64,000 bases of DNA from Artocarpus heterophyllus (taxonomy: Eukaryota > Streptophyta > Magnoliopsida > Rosales > Moraceae), in NCBI GenBank assembly GCA_025403435.1, contig CM046343.1, positions 25,203,126 to 25,267,125 on the forward strand, read 5' to 3'. Positions 1 through 12,600 of the stretch are shown here, one piece after another. The translations under genes were made by a program, and so were the position numbers. The stretch's first letter is position 1. Each line of letters starts with the position of its first letter. Below the pieces are notes generated by a model. That model was not told the origin of the DNA and searched no databases. It saw only the letters and a list, made by a program, of their open reading frames with translations.

Positions 1-1850
1 CATCGGCTCAACGTCCAACCTGGTCACAGGCCGGTGATACAAAAACAAAGGGCCTTTAACCCAGAGAGATATGCTGCAATCAATGATGAAGTCTAGAAAC
101 TCCTAAAGGCTGGGTTCATCAGAGAGGTCAAATACCCGGAATGGTTAGCGAACATTGTCCTCGTCAAGAAGGCGAACGGCAAGTGGCGGTTCTGCATTGA
201 CTACACCGATCTCAACAAGGCCTGCCCGAAAGACTACTTCCCACTTCCTCGGATAGACCAGCTCGTCGATGCTACAGCCGGGCACGAGCTTTTGAGTTTT
301 ATGGACGCATACTCCGGGTATATTTAGATAAGGATGGCCGAGGAAGACCAAGTTAAAACCTCATTTGTTATTGACCAGGGCTTGTACTGTTACGTTGTAA
401 TGCCGTTTGGCCTCAAGAACGCTGGGGCTACTTATCAACGTCTCGTTAACAAGATGTTTGCTCGGCTGATTGGGAAAACTATGGAGGTCTACGTGGACGA
501 CATGTTGGTAAAATATGTCCAAGCGAAGGACCACATGGCCGACCTCCGAGCTAGCTTCGACATTCTCTGGGAATATGGGATGAAACTCAACCCGGCAAAA
601 TGCGCTTTCGGTGTTAGCTCAGGCAAGTTCCTCAAATTTTTAGTCAATCAACGAGGAATCGAGGTCAACCTGGCGAAAGCCCAAGCAATCATCGACATGC
701 ATTCTCCTCAGACGGTGAAGGACATGCAAAGGCTTACTGGCATGGTAGCTGCTTTGTCAAGATTTGTTTCCCGGGCTACCGACAAATGCCACCCTTTTTT
801 CAAGGCACTTAAGGGGAGGTTTGAGTGGAGCAGGGAGTGTGAGGAAGCTTTTCAAAGCTTAAAAACTTACCTAGCTACGCCCCCGCTCCTGTCCAAACCT
901 TTGCCCGGTGAGGTTCTAACTGCCTATTTAGCCGTATCAGAGAAAGCTGTTAGCTCAGTCTTGGTCCGAGACGAAGACGGGATCCAGAGACCAGTTTATT
1001 ATACCAGCCACGCATTCCAAGGTGCTGAGGAGCGGTACCCACCGCTGGAAAAGCTGGCCTTCGCCTTAATCACGTCGGTCCGAAAGCTGCGGCCATATTA
1101 CCAAGGCCACACCATCAGGGTCCTGACCAAGTTCCCACTGCGGCAAGTTTTGCAAAGTCCAGAGATATCGGGCCGAATGGCCAAGTGGTCAGTTGAACTG
1201 GGCCAATATGATGTGCATTTTGTGCCGAGAACGGCAATAAAAGCTCAGGTCCTCGCGGATTTCATTGCCGAATTTACGGAAGCCGGTAAGGCAACTCCAC
1301 AAGTCGAGAAGTCACCCATTGAAGAGCCTGACACAGCTGGCTGCAGTGAACAAGACCTTCCCCTGGAGCCGGACTGGAAACTACACGTCGACGGCTCTAC
1401 CTGTGGTGACGGGTCGGGTGCCGGGCTGATCCTAACGAGCCCGGACGAGTACAAGGTCATCTATGCCCTCTGATTCGACTTCAAAGCCTCTAACAACGAA
1501 GCGGAGTACGAAGCTTTGCTTGTCGGACTACGAATCGCCCGAGATCTCGGCGTCAATCACCTCACTATCTATAGTGACTCAATGCTAGTGGTACAACAAG
1601 TCACTGGAGAATTTCAGGCCCGGGCATACTCGATGGTGGCATATTTAAAGGAGGCAAAACGGCTGCTTGGGCAATTCAAGTCCTATTCTTTTAAGCAGAT
1701 CCCCCGGTCTGAAAACACAGAAGCCGACGTCCTAGCCCGACTGGCTTCTGGATTGGGTGGAAGTGACTTGACGCCGGTCCCCATTGAAAGACTGCCCGAA
1801 CCAAGCATAGTAAAGGAGGTCATGAGCTTGGCCGAGGAGCCGGCATGTAC
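1..1850 (+). pseudogene. Tat pol: reverse transcriptase, RNase H and second RNase H (broken)
   Basis: Frame 1 is open from base 1 apart from three stops. Reverse transcriptase motifs are in order: the fingers segment with LNKACP (about 205-222), FMDAYSGY (300-321), the PFGLKNA segment (403-423) and the catalytic YVDD (490-501), which is intact. A gypsy RNase H follows at about 910-1270. A second RNase H covers about 1370-1755, with DGS, NNEAEYEAL, SDS and ENTEAD motifs, so its acidic residues are present. Breaks: TAG at 94-96, TAG at 325-327 where the family has Gln after SGYN, and TGA at 1471-1473 where Arg is expected. The 5' part of pol is cut by the window edge. Confidence 0.9.
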
Positions 1851-3080
1851 CTGGATGGACCCGATCATCCGATACCTGACCATAGCCGAGTTACCCGATG
1901 ACCGAGAAGAGGCACGTCGGATACGTAACAGCTCGGCCCGGTATTCGATGATTGGAGGAAAGTTATACCGGCGAGGCTACACAATGCTATGCTTAAGATG
2001 CTTGGACCCAAAGGAGGCCGAATATCTAATGAGCAAGATCCACGAAGGCCTATGGGCAATCATTCCGGAGGACGCTCCTTGGCCCAAAAGTGCCTCCGGC
2101 AGGGATATTACTGGCCCACCATGCAGCAAGACTGCGGAAACTTTGCACGAAAATGCCTCAAATGCCAGCAATTTGTTAGAATGCTAGGCTCACACGCTGA
2201 GCCTCTCAATCCAGTGACCTCGGCTTGGCCATTTGCAAAATGGGCCATCGACCTGATCGGGCCTCTCCCGCCGGCCCGCTCGCAATTCAGATATTGTATA
2301 GTGGCCATAGACTATCTGACGAAGTGGATCGAGGTTGAACCCTGTACCAACATGACCGAAGCCAAGTGTACCAACTTTGTATGGAAAAACATCGTCTGTC
2401 GGTTTGGAATCCCGCACACTATTGTGACTAACAATGCCAAACAGTTTGACTCCTCGGGTCTACGTCATCTATGCGAGAAGCTTGGCATTAAGAAGGTTTT
2501 CTCCTCCCCGAGCTATCCGCAGAGTAACGGCCAGGTTGAGGCCGTGAACAAGACAATTAAAGATAACCTGAAGAAAAAACTCGAGGGGCTTAAGGGTGCG
2601 TGGATTGACGAACTATCCCAAGTGCTCTGGGCATATCGCACAACTACCCGAGCTGCGACTGGCGAGACACCGTTCTCCCTGGTCTACGGGGCAGAGGCTG
2701 TCATTCCAGCCGAAGTAGGATTACCGAGCTTAAGGGTTGAGCGATACGAGGAGGCTCTGAACGAGGAGCTCATGTTGACCGAGCTCGATCTACTTGAAGA
2801 GAAAAGGAACCGAGCATCAATTCGTAACGCAGCTCGAAACCAGGTAGTATCTCGGTATTATAACAAAAGGGTTCAGCCGAGAAGCTTTAAAGTTGGTGAC
2901 TTAGTGATGAAGAAGGTCACGGTTCAATAACCCGGTCTCGGGTCCTTTGGTCTGAAATGGAAAGGTCCGTTTAGAGTCGAAGGTATCGTACGACCAGGCA
3001 CTTACAGGTTGACCGATACGGAGGGGAATCAGCTCGGGCATCCATAGAATGTCGAGCTCTTAAAACGATTCTATTCTTAA
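1851..3080 (+). pseudogene. Tat pol: integrase (broken, catalytic Asp lost)
   Basis: Integrase continues from the second RNase H. The HHCC zinc-binding segment lies at about 2030-2170 and is split by an apparent one-base deletion near 2050 that moves reading from frame 1 to frame 3. In the DDE core the first Asp is present in AIDLIG (codon 2250-2252) and the Glu in NGQVEA (2538-2540). The position of the second Asp, 35 residues before the Glu, holds AAC (Asn, 2430-2432). The C-terminal GPFRV and TYRLTD segment is in frame but interrupted by TAA at 2928-2930 and by TAG at 3045-3047 where Trp is expected. The natural end is TAA at 3078-3080. Confidence 0.9.
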
Positions 3081-3845
3081 AATTCAGAGCCAGACTCCTT
3101 TTTTTGGACCTCTGGCCACAATTCTTTTGTAACTGAACCTGCTGAGCAGGGCTAGAAAAATCCACATAAATATTACATTAATGGAGCATAACTTCCCAAA
3201 TATCATTCCACTTAAGTAATGTATTTAAGGGAAAAGTATGCCCAAGATGCCACAACTCTAGCTTGGAGGACAAGACGCTAACTCCCATCAAGGGAGAGTC
3301 ATCCTTGTTAAACCGGACCGAGGGCCTGGTCGGTATGTCGATCATATGTCTGTTGCCGTACAGACAAGCCTTTAAGTTGCTCAGCACATTTATATGTCCG
3401 ACTAGTCCTACACTTGTAAAGTTTCTTTAAAACTTAAACAAGTCTACGGGGGCAACAGGGTAAGGGTAGTTATACGCCATCTATATTCCGCGCGACCGAG
3501 ATCAGAAATCTAAACCTGCTTGGATAACTAAGCAGGTAAGGAAAACTACTCGGAGTGACCGAGAAGGATGACTACTCGGATTAACTCAACAACATAGGTA
3601 CTAAACCTACATCCTCGGATAGTTGAGCGAGCAAGGAAAAGTCGAGATAGCTGGTTCCTAACCTGGGATCCTCCCCGAGAAGTGCCTAACTTTGAAAATT
3701 ACGTGGGATGTAAAATAAAACAAAACTGCACGTAAGAAAACAATGAAGGCAAAACGGGAAATCTTTATTTATCAGGGAGGTACAAGAAAACCGGGCACCT
3801 CCCGAGCCCGAATACAAAAGAACAAAAAAAGAAAAGAAAAGAGGT
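3081..3845. other. Non-coding spacer of the Tat element
   Basis: This separates the integrase stop from the 3' end of the antisense gene. It has the same base composition as the rest of the element and many CCGAG/CTCGG words, but I find no coding pattern on either strand. It should contain the 3' UTR of the antisense transcript. Confidence 0.6.
3764..3769 (-). terminator. Poly(A) signal of the antisense gene
   Basis: The minus strand reads AATAAA here, about 77 bases beyond the ancestral stop of the antisense gene. It is a perfect canonical signal, placed where the antisense transcript would be expected to end. Confidence 0.5.
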
Positions 3846-6378
3846 TCAATCGGCCTGGGTCTCGTCCCCAGCCGCGTTCTCGTCCCTGCCTCCCTCGGCG
3901 ACCTGCTCATCCCCGTCGTCGTCACCGTCCACCACGACGACCTCGTCCTCAACACCCCTCTATTGTTCGGCATCATCTTGGTCCGGCTCGACGATGACCG
4001 ACCAGTCGAATCCAGCTGCCTCGGGGTGCTTTTCTATCAGATGATCGCGGAGGTCTGTCATGCAGTCGTAGTAAAGATCGGCATACTCCGAGGATGTCTT
4101 AAACTCCTCGACCGCACTGGCTAAGCGGTCGGGGAGCCCGGCCACAAATTGTTGGTGCTCCGCTTGCAGGGTTGCCAGCTGCCCCTCAAGCCGTGCAGCT
4201 TTATCTTCCGCCTCCTTGAGCAGCCTCGACATGTCCTCGGCCTTGGCCCTTGCCTTCCGAGCTTCCTCCTGGGATTGTTTGAGAGACTCCTTGGCTTGGT
4301 CTAGCTCAATATTCTTCTCACTGAGCTTCTTGTCAGAGTCCAACTTCTTCAGGAGGGTCTTTTTGTGCATCTCTTTCTCCTGGTGGATCTCCTTCATCCC
4401 AATGGAGTGCACCATATGCACAACGGCGCTCGACTGTAAAAATTAGGACGTCAGTCCTCGGTAATATATCACAAGAAAAGAACTATTGATTAGCTTCGAT
4501 ACTTACAGAGGCAGTGGCTCGGAGGGCTATGTTGCATACACTCTGGAAGTCCTCACCCCGGATGTTCATGAAGAAGTCATCCTAGGGAACCGCGTCTCCG
4601 AGGTTCTCAAGAACCGTACCACGGTAGTCCGGGCGCCTTCTCTGCAGGTCCTCGGCAGAAGCTCTAGCGGCCTCGTCTGCTAAACCGACCTCTGGTGAGG
4701 CCCTGGTCGGCTGTGGCGGAAGTGGTGGAACTTGGACTGATGAGGAGGTCTGCCCAGTGCGGGTTGGGAGCTCGGGCATCGGCGTCCGCTTGCGTTTTCT
4801 CCCAACGTCGATAGCCTTGCCCTTGCCCTTCCTCAGACTTGCCATCTGGGCACGCCTGTCAGCACGGGAGGTCGGTGCCGTCATTTCTGCACAAGGAATG
4901 CCAAGTCAAAGCAAGATCGGAATAAAAAAAAGGGATGATTAAAAATAAAGTTTCGGGCTGACCTCCGATCCGGAGTTGGCAAGACGGGTATAGGAACCTA
5001 ATCAAGTCCTTGAGGTCCTCGTCGGCTACAGGTGACCTTGCATCGAAGGAGCCACTGGACGAGTCCTCGGAATTGGATGTAGAAGGCTCCCTCGTCGGCC
5101 ACCCGAACCGGGAAGTGCTTGGCCCTAGAACGTCCGCGGCACTTGGACGAGCAACTGTAACCTGCCCGGCCCCCCGGGCAGGACGGACAGCTTGGGGAAG
5201 GCTGCTGGACTCCCCAAACCAGCCATAACTGGATAAAGTGTCCTTCCTCAGGAGGAAGGACTGTTGTCTGGACGGCTCCGGCTTCTCGAACAGCTCGTCC
5301 ACGACCTTTATTAGCGGCTCGGTGCCCAAGGACGCTTGGTCCAAACGTGCCCCTGCTCAAATGACCTCGGCACTTGCTCATCCTCAGGGATGGCTTCACC
5401 GGCTCGAGCCAAAAAGTTTCCCCCGGCGTAGAACCACTCGTACTTCCATAACTTGTCCGAGTCGGGGTTGCCTAGGATAAAATCCTTCCTGAAGCCGGTG
5501 AAGTAATACCAGCCAGACTGCCGAGGAAGTTTCTTCATCTTGAATACTTGTTTGAAGGCCTCCAGCGGCATCTCGGTACTCTGGTGGTACTTCCATAGGA
5601 TGTACATCCCGATCAGCGACCGATAGCTGTTCAGGTTCAGTTGAGGCGGGCACACGTTAAACTCGTTGAGTGCCCGGCGGAGAAAGCGGTGCAATGGTAG
5701 ACGCAGCCTAGCCCTGAAGAACTCGGCGTAGAGCGTGATGAAACCCTCTAGTGCATCTAGAGGTGAGTCTCCCTCACCGGGGACGGCGAGAATCACATCC
5801 GCAAGGATACCATACTTGGCGCGTAGGTTCTCTAACCGCAACTCCGTGATGGCGCTCGTATACCCCGCCGCTGAGGTTTGCTCAGGACGGCTTACCCGAT
5901 ATGCCGTTACACCACGCACGCAGGTGACCTGGACCTCCTGCTCCATCTCCGGCTGTTCCATCTCTGCTTCCTCGGCTGCATGCTCCTCATCGGAGACATC
6001 AATCGTAATCACCCCCGGGACTTGGGCGGGGGCCCCAGCACGCCGACCCGAGGTGCTCGGAGCATCCTCTCGGGCCTGAAGCTCGGTCTTCTCCCTCGGA
6101 AGAACTCGAGAAGAGCCCGCTGTCGCCGCCCCCAAATAAGGGTCTTGCTCCCTGGACGGCCTAATGAGCTTACGCCCGTCCAGCATGTTTAAGAACTCCT
6201 GCTCGGGTACCGTCTGGGAATCGACCCTTAGGATCTGCTCCAGCCGACCGGCCCCGTCCCGTCTTGGGGACGCCACCTCGGCGTCATATTGGGTCGAAGA
6301 AGAGCTACTGCTCTCCTCGCTACTTTCCGACCATGAAACCTCTACGTTCTGGGAGTCGGATAAATCACTCATTTTCAC
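3846..6378 (-). pseudogene. Antisense three-exon gene of the Tat element (putative gypsy-type transposon protein family)
   Basis: Exons by eye: 6378-4963, 4886-4507 and 4433-3846. Introns are 76 bp (phase 1; donor GGAG/GTCAGC, acceptor TTGTGCAG) and 73 bp (phase 0; donor TCT/GTAAGT, acceptor TTTTTACAG). Joined, they cover about 790 codons: an acidic Ser-rich start, a central domain with LRLPLHRFLRRAL and LNSYRSLIGMYIL resembling the plant 'putative gypsy type transposon' family (Pfam PF04195 from memory), a basic stretch (KGKGKAIDVGRKRKR), a coiled coil rich in Glu, Lys and Ala, and a very acidic tail. Breaks: a frameshift near 5340, TAG at 4584-4582, and TAG at 3962-3960, after which the frame stays open 38 codons to TGA at 3848-3846. 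Function is unknown. Such antisense ORFs are known in Tat elements such as maize Grande. Confidence 0.8.
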
Positions 6379-6753
6379 TCGGGAAATTACCTACTAGGGT
6401 TCTCGGTAGCTTGAGCTCGGGAGATGATGTTCTCGGCTATTGAACTTAAGCTCGGCAGCTAAAACTCTTCGGGTGTAAAGTTTCTTAAAATGAAGTGTAA
6501 ATTACAAAGGAGGAGGCCCTATTTATAGCCATTTTGGGCGGGAAACTCGAGCGCAAAAACCTAGGAGGCGCAATTAATACGCCTGACAGCCGCGCAGAAG
6601 GCCGCGATGCGACACGCGTCCCCCGTTTGATCCGCGCGTCTTTTCACCTCACCCGGCTTCCAAGTGTCACTTGGTCTTCCTTCTTTGAGCCGACCTCACC
6701 CACTCGGCATAGTCCACCCGGCCGAACACCGACCAGGTGAACTGGGGGGCTAA
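6379..6753. other. Antisense promoter region and polypurine tract
   Basis: This stretch holds the antisense leader and promoter and ends in the sense-strand polypurine tract ACTGGGGGGCTAA (6741-6753), directly before the LTR. The tract primes plus-strand synthesis in LTR elements. Confidence 0.65.
6520..6527 (-). promoter_or_regulatory. TATA box of the antisense gene
   Basis: The minus strand reads TATAAATA, about 142 bases upstream of the chosen ATG (6378). That leaves room for a leader of roughly 110 bases. It lies outside the LTR, so the antisense gene appears to have its own promoter. Confidence 0.6.
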
Positions 6754-7383
6754 TGTTGAGGATAAGCTCGGCGCCACCACCGAGGACATTAACTTTGGTG
6801 GTCGGCAATTAAGCTCGGCAGACCTCAGGGAGTTTACAATTAGTCCTCGACGCTTTATACTCCTTCCCGAGGTGCCTCTCAGGCATTCAAGTGCACGCCC
6901 CAAGAAGGCTGCCACCTCAGGATGTACAGTAGCTCGGGTCGGACTACGTTACTCATAAATATAGGCTACTACTCGCCCTTGTAGGCCAACACCAGGCAAA
7001 TGAGCTGCCATCCGATAGAGTCCAATCTATTAGGCGATGAGCGCGACACTTGTTACCTACTGCCTGACACACCTTGATGTGACACCCGGGTGATGGGCAA
7101 AACCCATCTTGCACCCTATCCAAGTGGTGGCCTATAAATAGGATGCATTTATGACATTCTAGAGAGAGAGACTTCTTCACACCTAACTAGCTGCCGACTT
7201 CTGCCGAGCAATACCTGCCTTGAGCATCGAGGAGCCCTTGTCTATTGACTAACCCCACTATTCTTCGTATCATCCCTCTTGCAGGTACACACTCCCGGTC
7301 AGGGGCAAGCCTAAGAAAAGGTCAGAACGTGCGCAGCCGTACGTGGGTGTTGATCCGATGCCGGACAACGGTAAGCATCAACA
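6754..7383 (+). repeat. 3' LTR of the Tat element (630 bp)
   Basis: It starts TGTTGA right after the polypurine tract and ends TCAACA, an exact six-base terminal inversion. A TATAAATA box at 7133-7140 marks the end of U3; transcription would start near 7165. No second copy is in the window. Confidence 0.85.
7133..7140 (+). promoter_or_regulatory. TATA box of the Tat LTR
   Basis: TATAAATA lies 380 bases into the LTR, the expected place for the U3 promoter of the element. Confidence 0.6.
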
Positions 7384-9644
7384 CATGGTTTTTTAGCAAA
7401 TCCTTTACCGTTATTAGAAAAGTACGATCAATCAATGTTCAAACTCTTACCACAAGAAACAAAAAAACACCAAAATATAAAGATCCATCTCAACGCAGGG
7501 AGTAAAATTTTTGAAAAACATTTTTTTAAAAAAATTTGGTATCATGATATCTGATTCAAATCCCTCCAATCATACTGGTTCTCCCGTTCTCATTTTCCCA
7601 TTACGATTAATGGCAAGTTTTTCAGGTGCAATTTTTGTCATGTGTTGGACCTTTCATGAAATACATTTTCTATAGGTCTATATCTTTCGTTTTTTTAATT
7701 TCCAAGATTTTGCCGGCCGGCTGAATTGGACAGATTGATTAGTCCAAAGTCTAGGGAGAATCGAATATCCGTTTGGTTCCTATAAAAAGGAAGTAAACGT
7801 CCACCAGCTCATTCCAAGGCTAATCCAGCTGAGCAAAACCATTCCCCTTTTGTATTCACAACAACAACTTACATCACAAATTATTATTACTTTGCATATA
7901 TTTTAATATAAATATTATTTTACACATATACACATATCTATTTAGCAATATATTGTTATTATAAGAACTGCAGTAGTAATAAGCTACAAACAAGTTTAGG
8001 CGTTAGCTGATGTACAAAGCAATTTAGATTTTTGAAATTTGAGTTGTTTTTATTAGGTGGAATCCAACCAAAGAAAATTCCCTAATTTAAATCAATTTTA
8101 AGTCGTTTTTCAATATTTAAAAATGGTTTGTATAGCCTGGAATATATATATATATATATATAAATAAACTACAATTCTTATTTGTATATACGTAATTTTA
8201 TAGTAGATAAGGTAATTTTGCTTCACCGATAGTGCATAAGTGTTTATTAACCGTCGTATTAATTTTTTAACGGTTTGATATGCTACTGGAAGCAATTTTG
8301 TATATATTTTTAACGTGAAGAGTCACATATCAAACCATTAAAAACATAATCTAAAAGCTAGAAGATTGTGTTCCACCGATGAAATAAAATTAGCTTCTTC
8401 CCCTAAGAATTCCCTAGCACATATCCTAAAAAAGAAAAAGATTGTGCACTAATATAAATTGATCTAAAGTTGACCCTTTTAGCAAAACCCTAGTAAGATG
8501 GTCAAGAGATTCATACATTATTCCGCACTCAAAACAAAAGCCAATCCACTTTTTCAAATAGACAGGAAGCATCCCACAAGCCCTTGCCCTAGTCAATATG
8601 ACTTGCTGTCTCGGCCTCCCATATTACATATTTATTTTGTGTTTCTTTTGAATTTGTGGTTCTTGTTATGCTTACCCATTTCATACAATTTATTAAAAAA
8701 GAAAGTGACAAAGAGGATATATATAGGACGGGTGCAAATCATGTTGCTGAGTTTTTTAATGCCTATTAGCTAATTGATGTTATTTTTGACCCTCTGCATA
8801 AGATTTTCATATTATTGATCATAGTGATTTAAGCTGAGTTTGGCTTAGGATGAGTCGAGCCATATATGCTTTATGTTAGTTAGTCTTGCTTTATTTTTAT
8901 TTTACTTATACGTGTGCGTGTGTTTAGAAATGGGATAGCTGTTCTAATAATAATTGCCATTTTAAAATGTCTATTATTAGAATCTAGAACAGAATTTTGT
9001 GTCTGCTTTTTCAGTTTATATGTTTGTGTTTGACGTCCTCTAAAGCAATGAACAAAATCATATCCCACCGAAATCAACTTATGCAACTTGGAGAGTAGCC
9101 TAGAAACTTTGGAATTAGCCGTACACATAGCATGACAACGGTGCATTAGCTAGCTTTATGCTTTTATTTTGTAAGCTGATGAGGAGAGGGAAAAAAAATA
9201 GCTAGCTACTTTAAAATTAGCATAAAACGGATGAAAAAGATGTATATGCTTACTGGACCAAAACAAGCACAAAGTTTAATCCCAACTAGTTCACAGGTAT
9301 AGCATTCTCCAAAGAGATAAAAAAAAAAAAAAGCTACTAATTAAATAGATGATCGCTATATAAACTTTGATCCAATTACGTCCCAATCATGTGATTGTAT
9401 AAGGCATGCGTACTAGTATGTATAGTATGTGATTGGATCACGTGATCATCATTGCTACTGGTTATGATTAATGCCTTAATTTGTTCGGCATAAACTATTA
9501 AGAAATAAACTATTAAGAAAAATTAAAAATCATAATAATAATAATAGTAGTAGTAGTAACAGCAGCAACAGTAGTAATAATCAGACATATATATTCAAAC
9601 ATGTCTTATGCAACCCTAGAATTGATAAGGAAATAGTTGATTTA
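7384..9644. other. AT-rich spacer
   Basis: No coding pattern. It holds a TA run (about 8144-8162), a small inverted repeat around AACGGTTTGATATG (8250-8345) and a trinucleotide tract of AAT/TAG/CAG type at about 9530-9580. Confidence 0.5.
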
Positions 9645-12600
9645 TTAGTTACATCCTAATAGTCGGAAGCGTGGCCAACTTGGACGGACTCTCTTCTTCT
9701 TCCCAGTTTTCGAGGATTTTTCATCCTTTTTGGGTTTATTCTCCTTATGCTTTTGCTTAGGAGGATTAATTGGATGCAGATTTTGTTCCTCTCTATCAGA
9801 CTTTTCCTGCCCAAAAAAAAAAAAGTGAATAATTCCAAAAAATACATCTACCACTCTTTATTGTAAGCTTAACTATTTTTTAATCCGATGGAATTTGCAA
9901 AAGTAAGTCCAAATAGACACTGATGTGAACTTCATTTGCTGTAATTTAGCTAGCAAGTGGCCAATTGAAGAGAATATAATCTGTTGGTGGCCCAAAGAAA
10001 AGTTTGTGTTGTTGTTCATGTGTGACGTGAAACTTTATCATCTGTCTCAATAAAATAACGAAAAGAGAAGAAATAGAAACAAGCAATAAGGTCATAATAT
10101 ATATATATATATATAGCACTGTCATCATCCACTATCATTATCAACAATAATGCATTGTTACAACAAATTAACGTTTAAGGAAAAGAATGTTTGATGTCTT
10201 CAGAGAAATTTCTGCGGTTTGTTCACAAATTAATTGCGAAGGAAATAGAAAGTCAAAATGGGAATAGTGAAACAATTATTGCTTAGTAAACTTATATATG
10301 TGTCGTTGTTTACTACATATTTGTGACAGGGCAATTAATCTAATTTTTTAATTGGAAAAATAAAATAGAAATTGACTTTAATATATTTGATTAATAGTTT
10401 GAATTAATGTATTCAAAGCACATCTCCTAACTTAAACAATAACAATTTATAATTACTGTTCCCTTATGTGATCATTTGAAGTTTTCTCTTCAGACCATTA
10501 CCTCCAAGATAGCTTTTGCATGTTTGAATTAGTAAGAGCATGCTTAAATCTTAATTAATTTACGTTTATTTGTAATAAAAGTGTTGTATCCATGTAGAAA
10601 AGAAAGGGGGCGCATATATAACACTTTATTAATTACCTTTCATTGGAGATTGATTGTTTAAAAAAAGAAGGTTTAGGCCTAGTATCATGTGGAAGAGAAT
10701 TTTTTTTTTAAACAAAAAATAAACACAGATTAAAAAAAAAAACAAATTTGCTGGATATGAACATGAAACCTTTTCCTTAACCCACTTTATTGGGCTAGCG
10801 CCAGTTGGCATTTGGCAATTTATTTTGTTAATTGGAAAAAGCACAGGTTTAATAAGGTACTAATCGAAGAAAATACAACAAGATAGAGGGATTTTTTTCT
10901 TTCTAAATGAAGGATATATATATATATATATGAAACATTTATCACTTATATTGGACATATATATATATAATATACACTTGTTTTTAATAGTTACATCTTT
11001 AATGGTTACAAATTTAAAATGGTATGTTTTATCAACAATTAATAATGCGACGTGTTAAAAATTCAACGTAATTTATTATTATAATTTTTTGCTAACTATT
11101 CACTTCATTACCACCATCCATTTATATTACAAAATTTATATACTTATGTCATCACATCAAAAACCAACCATTAAATCTGATATATGCCCATTTAAAAAAA
11201 AAACAAAAAAACAAAATCATCCATTACGTATGATTTAGTGTGTATATATATAGATAGGACAACAATCATTTTCATCCAAGATTCCTGAAAAGTCTTTTTA
11301 CCTCAATTTCATGAGTGGCACTCATGACATGGACTTGGGATATTCTTGTATTTCCATAATTGAGCTTGGGATGGTTAAAAGTTGGCAATGAGCAAGACGG
11401 TTCTCCCCTAGATGGGTGGCTGGAAGTGTCCCCAGATGTTTGAGAAGAACTAGCGCCTGACGATGAAGCCCATGACGTTCCACTTGATTCCATGTCTGAG
11501 CGTAGCTGAAAGCACCAGTACCATAATTAATGTTAATTAACAAATCTTAGGGCGTTTGGCTCATTAGTTAGTTAATCAAAAACAGTATAAATCTCTTACA
11601 TGCTACAGTGTAAAACAAAAAGTAGTTACAATATAAAACTATCACATATTACAGTGTTTTTTAAGAACATGTTACATATTTGAACCAAAAATTATCCCTC
11701 AAACTATGCTCCCAAACACAGAATTAATTTCGCTATAAAAATTAAAACGATTTCTCTAGTAGGTATTAAAAAGTTAGTCAACTAGTAGATACATATTTTT
11801 CAACTTTTAGATACAGAGAAAAAGTGATTTTGACGGTGTCTAATAAACAGAAATTATTCTAGGTCCTATCAGATAAAAGATCCACAAATTAAAAGGAGAA
11901 AAAAACATAACAAAAGAAAAGCCCATCCTATATTTGCTAACTTCAATGGAAAAGATACTTAAAGCAGCAAACAAATGATGCAGGGCTTTGAAAAGATTGG
12001 TATCCGTTAATCTCAAGTTTAAGAATATCAAATGGGAAGAGTAACGGATTTGCAAAGGAAATAAAAATGGTTTTTTTTTTTTTTAGTTTTCATCTATTAA
12101 AAAGTGGAACGGAGTTAGAAACAAATTTCCTTTTAGTGTTTACTGGACACTAGAAATCTTGTCAAATGAAATTACTAGTTCTTACGAAAATAAAAGAAAC
12201 ATTGGCTTTTTCAAATTAATACATAAGTGAGTAATCATACGTGAAGTTATCAAGATCTAACAAATAAATTCAACATTCATTTACGTCAACTAGTGGCGGA
12301 GCTAAAAATTCTTCTTCGAGGAGGCACTATATAAAAATTAAAAATAGTATTTTATTAAATAAAAACATATAACTATACATTTTAATAATTGAGTGAGATA
12401 TAATTGTAATTTTTCTTACAAAATAGGAGTATAACAAAAAATTTTAATTATTTTGTGGAGGTACAATAATATATTTTAGTTATTTTGCAAGAGCATAATA
12501 GTAAATTTTAATTATTCTATGGGACACAATTGTAATTTTATTTAAAATATAGGCATAACTAAAATTTTAAACTGCAAACTAAAGGTTAAAATTTAAATTT

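Larger units (their letters stand above)
1..7383 (+). mobile_element. Ty3/gypsy Tat-lineage LTR retrotransposon, 3' portion
   Basis: The window opens inside pol and runs through reverse transcriptase, two RNase H domains and integrase, then a non-coding spacer, an antisense spliced gene, a polypurine tract and the 3' LTR. The pairing of a second RNase H with an extra gene between integrase and 3' LTR is known from the Tat lineage. The 5' LTR, primer binding site and gag lie left of the window, so age and target duplication cannot be read here. pol carries several stops and frameshifts, so this copy is not autonomous. The five bases after the LTR (CATGG, 7384-7388) should match the missing left flank if the insertion is unrearranged. 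Confidence 0.92.

Noticed and set aside
5010..6192. Several long plus-strand frames opposite the antisense gene
   Set aside because: They are shadows of the GC-rich minus-strand coding sequence; they contain no family motifs.
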